The position numbers and the translations under genes were made by a program. A DNA stretch of 28,634 bases from CAWHOW01 sp050013795 (GTDB lineage Bacteria > Bacteroidota > Bacteroidia > Bacteroidales > CG2-30-32-10): contig JBEKEO010000019.1 in assembly GCA_050013795.1 (NCBI GenBank), positions 1 to 28,634 of the forward strand, given 5' to 3'. Below are positions 17,225-23,905 of the stretch, piece after piece; position 1 is the stretch's first letter; each line of letters starts with the position of its first letter. Under the pieces are notes generated by a model. The model had not been told where the DNA came from. It ran no database searches and worked only from the letters and a program-made list of their open reading frames with translations.

Positions 17225-18493
17225 TTAATACTTTCCTTTTGTGGTTAGATAGTCAATCTGTGCTTTTACTAATTCAATTTTATGTGTTTCCAGGTTGAGT
17301 TTTGCCTGTAATTCTTCATTCTTCTCGGTCAAATATTCAGTGGCAGTGATTGCACCATTTATCATTTGTGATTCAGAAGACAAAGTGATATTTTTCCTTA
17401 AAGCAATTATCTATTTATCCTTTACCAGCAGATCCTGATATTTTTGAATATACTATATGTTCTTTTCAAGCAATAATTTTATTTCCTGATTAAATAAATC
17501 TTTCTGTGTGTTTATTGTCTGACTTTGTATATCGATCAACTGTTTTTCATTTTTTGTTTCATTCCAGTCCCATAAGGTCCATGTAATTTTTGCGCCCACC
17601 ATATAGAAAGAACTAAAATCATTTGACAGCATATTTAGCCCCGGCCTGCCATATCCAAGCTCACCGAAACCGGATACTCTCGGTATAAGTCTGCAATTCA
17701 GCAATGATTTTGAAGCGTCAAGTGTTTGCTGTTGCAAGTCAAAACTTTTTAATTCGGGTCGTGCAATATCATAATCAGTTTTGGGAATTACGGTTTCAGG
17801 CAATTTCAATATTGAAGTTTCGGAAATGGTGGTGTTCAGGTAGTCGCCAAGCATATTGAAACCAGATGTAATTCCCGATTCAAGTTCAATCACCTGTTCG
17901 TCAATTTTAATTATTTCAGCTTTCAGTACGTCAGCATTACTTTGTATAACCGCTCCGTTCTTCACACCTGATTCGACCTGAGTAAGATTGTTTTTCACAT
18001 CTTCTTTCTGCACCAACAGTAGCTTTTTACTTTCCTGTAAGGCAATGATCCCGAAATAAATAATATTGACTTTGTCTTTTAATTGATAAAGTTGTGTTTC
18101 GAGGTCCTGCAAATTTGATTGAAGAGAAACCTGTTCAAGTTTTTTTTGTTTCGCAGAAAGTCCGCCGTCATATATGTTTTCTGTAACATCAAAGGCTGCT
18201 TTATACTGATCCTTATCAAGTGTCGGAATTGTTACATGAGGAATTGCAAAAGGCAATTCTGTTACTTCCGACTGGTATGTAGCCTGCCCGTTAAGGTTTA
18301 ACTGCGGAAGATATGCTTTGGCAATATTAAACAGCTTCAGTTCACTGGTTTTATTTATCAGATCTTTTTGTTTTATCAAAGGATAATTGGCAAGCGCTTT
18401 TTTCTGGCATATATCGAGCGTCAAAGTATCCGGTGATTGCGAAAAAGACATCTTGCAAAACAATATCAGCAACAATAAAATATACTTTCTCAT
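17225..18493 (-). pseudogene. TolC-family outer-membrane channel, interrupted by two amber codons
   Basis: The reading frame starts at 18493 with a signal peptide (MRKYILLLLILFCKMSFSQ) and shows TolC/OEP features: two long helical repeats, NIYDGGLSAKQKK and WTLWDWNETKNEK. It stops at TAG 17453-17455 (codon 347) and again at TAG 17411-17413 (codon 361). The same frame then continues cleanly, with typical OEP ending (INGAITATEYLTEKNEELQ ... LVKAQIDYLTTKGKY), to TAA at 17225-17227, giving 422 codons, the normal family length. No frameshift is present. The truncated 346-residue product would lack the last helix pair and probably cannot form the channel. TAG is a normal stop in other genes here, so reassignment is unlikely. 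Sequence error or suppression cannot be excluded. Confidence 0.85.
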
Positions 18494-18501
18494 GATAATG
18501 A

Positions 18502-19113
18502 TTATTTTTTCTTTATTGAGTTAATAACAAATGAGGTAACTTCTTTTTTCCTTTCGGATAAAAATTTATTGTAAGCCTTATCGCTGTCATTAAACACAAA
18601 TCCCTTAATAATTGGCCTTCCAATGATAGGGAAAAGGCACATTCCAAGAATATTTATAATTAAATGAACAGGGTCAATCGGTATAATAAGCCCGGCTTTA
18701 ACTTCTTTGCGTATAGCTTTTTCAAGATATTCCGGTTTAAATCCGGAACCTTTAATAATATTTACAATTCTGTCTGGATTTCTGTTTATTTCATGCATGA
18801 CAAAACCCGGCAGGTGCGGGTTTTTTAACAGCATGAAAATGTATGTGTCTATAAAGAATTCTATTTTTTCAAAAAGCGGTTTTTCTGTCATCATTATTTC
18901 TGCAATCTTAGGCAGAAACTGCTGAAATGCTTCCTGGAAAATAGCATCAAATAGTTTGTCCTTACTTCTGAAATAATAATGAACCAGCGCCTTGTTTATT
19001 TTAGCTTCATCGGCTATTTCCTGCATGCGAGCTCCGTCAAAACCCTTCTCAAGAAACACTGTCTTTGCGGCATCGAGTATTTTCTTTTCTGTTGTTTGAT
19101 CTTGAATTGACAT
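18502..19113 (-). CDS. TetR/AcrR-family transcriptional regulator of the efflux operon
   Basis: 203 residues. The N-terminal helix-turn-helix (about 8-55) reads KKILDAAKTVFLEKGFDGAR ... INKALVHYYFRSKDKLFDAI, the standard TetR pattern. The remaining about 145 residues form the ligand-binding and dimer domain. As first gene of the operon it lies 8 nt before tolC. The operator candidate at 19117-19137 starts 3 nt before its ATG, so it should repress itself and the exporter until a substrate binds. This parallels CecR next to ybhGFSR in E. coli. The ligand is unknown. Confidence 0.92.
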   Translation of the reverse strand: MSIQDQTTEKKILDAAKTVFLEKGFDGARMQEIADEAKINKALVHYYFRSKDKLFDAIFQEAFQQFLPKIAEIMMTEKPLFEKIEFFIDTYIFMLLKNPHLPGFVMHEINRNPDRIVNIIKGSGFKPEYLEKAIRKEVKAGLIIPIDPVHLIINILGMCLFPIIGRPIIKGFVFNDSDKAYNKFLSERKKEVTSFVINSIKKK

Positions 19114-19116
19114 TTT

Positions 19117-19137
19117 AAATAATTAGTTTAATTATTT
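19117..19137. promoter_or_regulatory. Palindromic operator candidate for the TetR regulator
   Basis: Perfect 9-bp inverted repeat AAATAATTA and TAATTATTT with a 3-bp spacer (GTT), located between the predicted transcription start and the tetR ATG. A second, overlapping pattern is the direct repeat TTAGTTTAA at 19123 and 19136. Position and symmetry fit a dimeric TetR repressor site. Confidence 0.55.
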
Positions 19138-19152
19138 AGTTTAACCATTTGG

Positions 19153-19182
19153 CAAAATTAATAAATAAAAATGATTTGTCAA
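19153..19182 (-). promoter_or_regulatory. Promoter of the tetR-efflux operon
   Basis: On the minus strand TTGACA (19182-19177) is followed by a perfect Bacteroidetes -7 element TAATTTTG (19160-19153), 19 nt after the TTG. Transcription should start near 19148, just upstream of the palindromic operator candidate. Confidence 0.65.
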
Positions 19183-19306
19183 GTATTTTACATTTTAATT
19201 AACATAAATTTCGAAATAAAATAAAGAGAGGAAGAATGATCAGACGAAATCCACGATGCATTAAAGCCTAATAAAACTATGAATTATGATTTGTAGTTGA
19301 TTTTGG

Positions 19307-19582
19307 TTAATTTTTATCTTTCCAGTTCCACCATTTCAATTTATCAGGATTTTGTTTTGCTTTTGGTGTTTCGGCATAGTACACAGCACAGCGGAAAACA
19401 TATAAAAGGCATCTGTCTTGGATTGTGCCTGCATGCTTATTAGATAGTTGATATAATTTTACCGGATCCTGACCGACTAAATCTGAGATTTTCTTTATCC
19501 CGATACTCCAAAGATCTACTGATATTGATTTCCCTACTCCGGGTATTGTGGATAGTTCTTTTAATGATTGTTCTTTGGTCAT
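19307..19582 (-). CDS. Helix-hairpin-helix protein of the Cdd1 ('pathogenicity locus') family
   Basis: 91 residues. The helix-hairpin-helix core is LSTIPGVGKSISVDLWSIGI (about 10-29), followed by the family block LVGQDPVKLYQLSNKHAG, then DRCLLYVFRCAVYYAET and the ending LKWWNWKDK. All these blocks match the Cdd1 family (PF11731). The fold suggests non-specific DNA binding, but no function is established for the family. The gene starts 8 nt after the DUF3795 gene and is probably co-transcribed with it. It is not part of the efflux operon, whose promoter lies between them. Confidence 0.88.
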   Translation of the reverse strand: MTKEQSLKELSTIPGVGKSISVDLWSIGIKKISDLVGQDPVKLYQLSNKHAGTIQDRCLLYVFRCAVYYAETPKAKQNPDKLKWWNWKDKN

Positions 19583-19590
19583 AATAAAGT

Positions 19591-20007
19591 TTAAGAATTA
19601 ACACTTTTTGCATAATTTGATACTTGATAATTATTTCCGCATGCAGAACATTTTCCTTTATGAACGCAAATTGTCCCTCCGCACTTTATGCATGTCCATT
19701 TGATTTTTTCGGCTTTTAAAAATTCCAAAACCCCAAAACCCTTGATATTTATATTATTTTCAATCATACTCATATTGTATTTTATCCGGTATCTTTTATC
19801 TAAATGCTTTAACATTTTACATGGGAATTCCTCACAATCAAAACAAAATTCCGAGTTTAATTGATCACATTTTTTTATTTTACATCTCAGCCGTGTAACG
19901 GGTTTGCCTTTATCTGAACCCCTGCAGCCAGGGCATTTATTTTTTTCTCTCAGATAAGCCATGCAAATACCGCAGTTCATACCGCAGGGCGCTATAAGGG
20001 AATTCAT
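19591..20007 (-). CDS. DUF3795 cysteine-rich, probably zinc-binding protein
   Basis: With the start at 20007 the protein has 138 residues and begins MNSLIAPCGMNCGICMAYL, exactly where other DUF3795 proteins start; the frame is open further to an ATG at 20058, which is a less likely start. Cysteine pairs follow through the chain: KCPGCRG, CKIKKC, FCFDCEEFPC and a C-terminal CIKCGG...CSACGNN ribbon, so several metal sites are likely. The family function is unknown. It pairs with the Cdd1-type gene downstream. Confidence 0.85.
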   Translation of the reverse strand: MNSLIAPCGMNCGICMAYLREKNKCPGCRGSDKGKPVTRLRCKIKKCDQLNSEFCFDCEEFPCKMLKHLDKRYRIKYNMSMIENNINIKGFGVLEFLKAEKIKWTCIKCGGTICVHKGKCSACGNNYQVSNYAKSVNS

Positions 20008-20099
20008 CTTCAGTGATTCCATTTGCTTAATATTGCCTCTACCTATTAACCATTTCATCTAATGACGAAACAAGTCAACAGCAGTGCTTTATGTTTTTA

Positions 20100-20309
20100 T
20101 TAAACTTGTTTCCCTTTTCTCATTTTTATAATCCACATATAAACCGACCAAATTACGGTTATCCCAAACACTATAAGAATAGGGATATAATAATGGCGAA
20201 AAAAGCTGTGGAAAACACTTCCGATTACAATGTATACTGTGGCTATGCAGAGTTTTAAAGGAATTAATTCTGCATTTGACCAACTTGTTTTGATTTTAAA
20301 GAAATTCAT
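20100..20309 (-). CDS. Small membrane protein, function unknown
   Basis: 69 residues with two hydrophobic helices (about 18-36 and 42-61) split by HSFFRHYY, and a basic C-terminal end (KMRKGKQV). The composition and topology look like a real small membrane protein, but there is no domain match to support it. It lies 41 bp upstream of the alternative DUF3795 start and is divergent from the Hdr-like operon. Confidence 0.55.
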   Translation of the reverse strand: MNFFKIKTSWSNAELIPLKLCIATVYIVIGSVFHSFFRHYYIPILIVFGITVIWSVYMWIIKMRKGKQV

Positions 20310-20504
20310 ATTGTGTTATTTAATTTGTTTTGCCTACTCTATGCGGTTTTCAGCATCCCCGTTTTTAACCAAAGATTATGCTTAAATGTTTATGCCTTAG
20401 TTATTAATTTTTTTCTTTCAAAAATACGAAATTCTAAATTCATAGTAAAACAATTTTTATCCATAATAATGATATTGATGCCGTTAATTATTTTTTATAT
20501 AAAA

Positions 20505-20537
20505 TTTGTTGCTTTTAATAAAATATATTTATATTTG
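20505..20537 (+). promoter_or_regulatory. Promoter of the Hdr-like operon
   Basis: TTTG at 20505-20508, or TTG at 20509-20511, and a perfect -7 element TATATTTG at 20530-20537, separated by 21 or 18 nt. Transcription would start near 20543, leaving a leader of about 35 nt before the hdrC ATG. The rest of 20310-20576 holds no convincing gene. Confidence 0.5.
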
Positions 20538-20576
20538 CCGACTAATTCTATATACAATATAAGTTGAATATAAAAA

Positions 20577-21287
20577 ATGGGTGAACTTTACGATAAACTA
20601 CTTGAAGATGTGAGGTTTCAGGAAGGAGTGAAAGCCTGTATCAATTGCGGGACCTGTACTGCAATTTGTGCTGCTGCATCTTTTTACAACTACGACCCAA
20701 GGGAAATTGTTGATACTGTACAATCACGGAATGAAGATGAAATAAAAGATTTGCTTAAAAGCGATACCATCTGGTATTGTGGGGAATGTATGTCATGCAA
20801 GACAAGATGTCCTCGTGGGAATGCACCCGGCTTGGTTATTATGGCTCTTCGTGCATTATCACAGGAAGAAGGTTATTTCGTTGAATCTGAAAAAGGACGG
20901 CAGCAGCTAGCTGTGAAGCGAACAGTTGGACAGTGGATACTTGATTATGGTTATTGCCTGTATCTTGAAGGTGTCGGTACAAATTTACATCCTGAACAAG
21001 GCCCCGTCTGGGATTGGCGACAGAAATATTGGAAAGAGCATTTTGAAAGACTTGGTGCTAATTATAAAGGCGATGGCCCTGGCATCTTAAGGAAAATACC
21101 TGAAGAAGCAATGGATGAGGTAAGGAAAATTTTTGAAGTAACAGGAGGAAATGCCCGTTTCGAAAAAATTGAAAAATTCTCAAAACAGAAAGCCGAAGAA
21201 TTAGGTTTAGTTTTCGGAAATGGTATTGACAATGAATATTTTTCGCATATCTATTCACACAACAATAATACACACAACAGAAAATGA
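20577..21287 (+). CDS. hdrC: HdrC-like iron-sulfur protein with two [4Fe-4S] sites
   Basis: 236 residues. Two CxxCxxCxxxC motifs sit at C21-C24-C27-C31 and C68-C71-C74-C78, the second followed by P-R-G as in HdrC. The N-terminal 100 residues are the HdrC core; the remaining about 135 residues (WQ/DW-rich VWDWRQKYWKEHFERLG, then a helical tail) are an extension of unknown role, since classical HdrC has under 200 residues. It should pass electrons between HdrA and HdrB in the cytoplasm. It is the first gene of the operon, and its stop overlaps the hdrB start by 4 nt (ATGA). The symbol denotes similarity; the substrate is unlikely to be CoM-S-S-CoB. Confidence 0.88.
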   Translation: MGELYDKLLEDVRFQEGVKACINCGTCTAICAAASFYNYDPREIVDTVQSRNEDEIKDLLKSDTIWYCGECMSCKTRCPRGNAPGLVIMALRALSQEEGYFVESEKGRQQLAVKRTVGQWILDYGYCLYLEGVGTNLHPEQGPVWDWRQKYWKEHFERLGANYKGDGPGILRKIPEEAMDEVRKIFEVTGGNARFEKIEKFSKQKAEELGLVFGNGIDNEYFSHIYSHNNNTHNRK

Positions 21288-22354
21288 TAATAGAAGGCAA
21301 GCAGGCTATCTGGAAAGAATACCAGAAACAAATAGCCGATGATAAATATTTTTATGTTCGCAGTTGTGTGCGCCAGAATTTTTTCCCTGGTTCTGAAACA
21401 ACCTTTCTGCGTATCATGCGCGATGAGCTTGGAAAAGATGTTTATGAGCATCCTTGTCATACCACCTGCACAGGCATTGGCTACCATGGCGATATAGTTC
21501 CCGTTGATACCATGATGACTGTTGTTGCACGACAGTTTGCACTGATGACTGAAGCAGGATATGAAAATCTTGCCCCTTCATGTATCACTTCTTTTGGGAT
21601 CTATACCGAGGTGCTTGATACGTGGCATCATTTTCCTGAAGTGGAAGAAAAAGTAAGGAAGTATTTAAAACAAGCTACCGGCAGGGAATTTAAAATTCCA
21701 AAGAATCTTGCACATGCCAGTGATATTGTTTATAAATTCAGAAAAGAAATTGCACTGAAATCAAAATTCAAACTGGTTGATAAAGAAACAGGTAAACCAT
21801 TAAAAGTAGTTGATCATATCGGTTGTCATTATGCAAAAATGTTTCCTGAGGCAGGTATAGGAGGAGCAGAATATCCTTACCAGTTGATAGGGATGATTGA
21901 AGAATGGGGGGGCGAAGTAATTGATTATCCTGAAAGAAGGCATTGCTGTGGTTTTGGCTTCAGGCAATATCTGGTTCAGGCTAACCGCGGATATTCAATG
22001 TCCTGTTCGCATAAGAAATTTGAATCAATGGAACCATACGAACCCGACATGATTCTAACAAATTGTCCGGGTTGTCCGATGTTTCTTGATAAATGGCAAT
22101 ATGCCATTGCAGAAATGGAAGGAAAAACGTATGGTAAGAATGGGCAGGGAATTCCGGTATTCACTTATGAGGAACTGGCAGGACTTGTTCTTGGCTACAA
22201 CCCATGGGACCTTGGTTTGCAGGTTCACCAGGTATCGTGCGAACCTTTAATGGATAAGATAGGGATACCCTATGATCCTTCAAAAAAGTATGCAGACAAG
22301 AATGGTGTAACATTAGGAATTCCTGAAAAACCAGGTGTATTAAAAGTATCATAA
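21284..22354 (+). CDS. hdrB: HdrB-like subunit with one canonical and one degenerate CCG motif
   Basis: 356 residues, longer than classical HdrB (about 300). The C-terminal cysteine-rich motif is canonical: C181, C221-C222, and C261-x-x-C264, expected to hold a noncubane [4Fe-4S] cluster. In the N-terminal copy the cysteines are C28, C58, C62 and C100, with CHTTC where CC is expected and no CxxC, so a second noncubane cluster is doubtful. In methanogens HdrB is the disulfide-cleaving subunit; related proteins serve in lactate oxidation and sulfur metabolism. The substrate here is unknown. It is translationally coupled to hdrC and lies 12 nt ahead of hdrA. Confidence 0.88.
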   Translation: MIIEGKQAIWKEYQKQIADDKYFYVRSCVRQNFFPGSETTFLRIMRDELGKDVYEHPCHTTCTGIGYHGDIVPVDTMMTVVARQFALMTEAGYENLAPSCITSFGIYTEVLDTWHHFPEVEEKVRKYLKQATGREFKIPKNLAHASDIVYKFRKEIALKSKFKLVDKETGKPLKVVDHIGCHYAKMFPEAGIGGAEYPYQLIGMIEEWGGEVIDYPERRHCCGFGFRQYLVQANRGYSMSCSHKKFESMEPYEPDMILTNCPGCPMFLDKWQYAIAEMEGKTYGKNGQGIPVFTYEELAGLVLGYNPWDLGLQVHQVSCEPLMDKIGIPYDPSKKYADKNGVTLGIPEKPGVLKVS

Positions 22355-22366
22355 TAAAAATATTTC

Positions 22367-23422
22367 ATGAGTAAAAAAAGAATAATTGTTATTGGCGGAG
22401 GAATTGCCGGGATGGAATCTTCCGCGAACCTCGCTGCTATGGGGCATGAAGTTACGCTTCTTGAAAAGAGCAATCAGCTAGGCGGTCATTTGCTGGGATG
22501 GGAAAAGCTGTTTCCAACCATGCGTCTTGGCAAAGACGTGGTTGAATTTCTCGAAAAGGGAGTTAAGCTTGCCAATGTGAATGTGCTGAAAAATACCGAT
22601 GTCATTGATGCGCGCAAGAACGGAAAAGTATTCAATGTGAAACTTGCCGACGGTAAATCTTTCGAATCGGATGCTGTGATCGTTGCTACCGGTTATGATG
22701 TGTTTGATGCACGCAAAAAAGAAGAATATGGATATGGCATTTACGATAACGTTGTAACTTCTGCCGAACTGGAAGAAATGTTCCTTTCGGGAAAACCATT
22801 GGTAAATGCACAAGGCAAAACACCAAAGAAGATCGGGATTGTTCATTGTGTTGGATCTCGTGATGAAAAGGTGGGTAATGTTTATTGTTCTAAAGTATGC
22901 TGCGTTACTGCAGTAAAGCAATCCATTGAGATAAAGGAAAAGATACCTGATGCTGAAGTATATTGCTATTACATGGATCTCCGCATGTTCGGCATGCATT
23001 TCGAAGCGATGTACAAACAGGCACAGGAAAAACATGCAGTGAATTTTATTCGTGGCAGGTTATCTGAAGCATGCGAAAATATTGACGGTTCCATATTGGT
23101 AAAAGTAGAAGACACGCTTGCCGGTCGCCCTTTGCGCATGAGCGTGGATATGCTTGTATTAATGGTTGGCATTGTCCCCTCCGAAGGAACAAAAAAGATA
23201 GGCGCTATGCTTGGAATGAACTTCGGTCCGAATGGATTTTTAAAATGCCAGGATCAGCATACCATGACAACCGTATCCAATGTTCCCGGAGTTTTCTTTG
23301 CAGGTTGCTGTATGGCTCCGAGAACAATTAATAATGTATTTGCTGATGCACGTGCTGCTGCGCTTATGACAGCAAATTTTCTGGAAGGATATGAAATAGA
23401 AAAACGAATTACTTTGGTTTAA
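22367..23422 (+). CDS. hdrA: Short HdrA-like FAD protein with the HdrA cluster motif
   Basis: 351 residues. The dinucleotide-binding motif GGGIAG is at 10-15, ATGYD near 107-111, and the HdrA [4Fe-4S] motif CVGSRD...YCSKVCC gives C161, C174, C178 and C179. The ending FAGCCMAPRTINNVFADARA is the usual FAD-contacting GDC-type segment with Cys-Cys. Compared with methanogen HdrA (about 650 residues) it lacks the N-terminal cluster domain and the C-terminal ferredoxin domains, and in size it is closest to QmoA. It is the flavin centre of the soluble module. Whether it bifurcates electrons cannot be told from sequence; the shortened form argues against the full methanogen mechanism. Confidence 0.88.
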   Translation: MSKKRIIVIGGGIAGMESSANLAAMGHEVTLLEKSNQLGGHLLGWEKLFPTMRLGKDVVEFLEKGVKLANVNVLKNTDVIDARKNGKVFNVKLADGKSFESDAVIVATGYDVFDARKKEEYGYGIYDNVVTSAELEEMFLSGKPLVNAQGKTPKKIGIVHCVGSRDEKVGNVYCSKVCCVTAVKQSIEIKEKIPDAEVYCYYMDLRMFGMHFEAMYKQAQEKHAVNFIRGRLSEACENIDGSILVKVEDTLAGRPLRMSVDMLVLMVGIVPSEGTKKIGAMLGMNFGPNGFLKCQDQHTMTTVSNVPGVFFAGCCMAPRTINNVFADARAAALMTANFLEGYEIEKRITLV

Positions 23423-23424
23423 AA

Positions 23425-23548
23425 AGGGATAGAGGTATAGGGAAATAAGGTATAGGGGGAAATAAAGGTATAAAGGAATATGAAGGGAACAAGGAAATTA
23501 TAAAGAACATCATAAATTTATGCCTCTATTCCCTATACCTTTATCCCT
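23425..23548 (+). other. Long inverted repeat between hdrA and hdrC2
   Basis: A 20-pair stem, with one G-U pair, is formed by 23425-23444 and 23529-23548 around an 84-nt purine-rich loop. The loop holds two more copies of the word AGGTATA, so alternative pairings exist. It lies in the only large gap (147 nt) of the Hdr-like operon. No T-run follows, so it may adjust expression or protect the message rather than terminate it. Confidence 0.6.
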
Positions 23549-23569
23549 CATACCTGAACAATAAAAAAA

Positions 23570-23905
23570 ATGAAAGACTTTGGATATACACTAAGTAAGG
23601 ACAGGCAGCTCGATTTCGATAAGGGAGACCGAAGGATTGCCGCTTATGTGAAAGAGCACGAGCCGTCCTTTAATGTTTGCTTTGCCTGCGGAACCTGCAC
23701 GGCAACATGCAGCACAGGTAATTTCACAGAAATGAACTTACGCAGAATGATCACTATGGTCAAACGAGGGTACGTTTCTGAGATAAGGAAAGAGATAGCC
23801 CAATGTATGCTTTGCGGAAAATGTTCGCTGGCTTGTCCAAGAGGCGTTAATACGCGCAATGTAATTATGAAAATTAATCAAGCTTTGGAACTTTATTCAT
23901 TATGA
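23570..23905 (+). CDS. Second HdrC-like iron-sulfur protein
   Basis: 111 residues with two [4Fe-4S] motifs, C37-C40-C43-C47 and C79-C82-C85-C89 (followed by PRG). It is a compact HdrC without the long tail of the first one. The stop overlaps the ATG of the membrane HdrED gene by 4 nt, so it is most likely the electron-transfer partner of that protein. Having two distinct HdrC proteins in one operon suggests that each serves a different catalytic subunit, the first for HdrB and this one for HdrED. Confidence 0.9.
   Translation: MKDFGYTLSKDRQLDFDKGDRRIAAYVKEHEPSFNVCFACGTCTATCSTGNFTEMNLRRMITMVKRGYVSEIRKEIAQCMLCGKCSLACPRGVNTRNVIMKINQALELYSL

Noticed and set aside
17411..17455. Amber codon reassignment to explain the tolC stops
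   Set aside because: TAG ends the LysE-type gene and both permease genes at the expected place, one of them as a double TAG, so it functions as a stop here.
20313..20567. Plus-strand frame of 84 codons upstream of hdrC
   Set aside because: Very A+T-rich, hydrophobic by composition, overlaps the predicted promoter and has no recognisable pattern.
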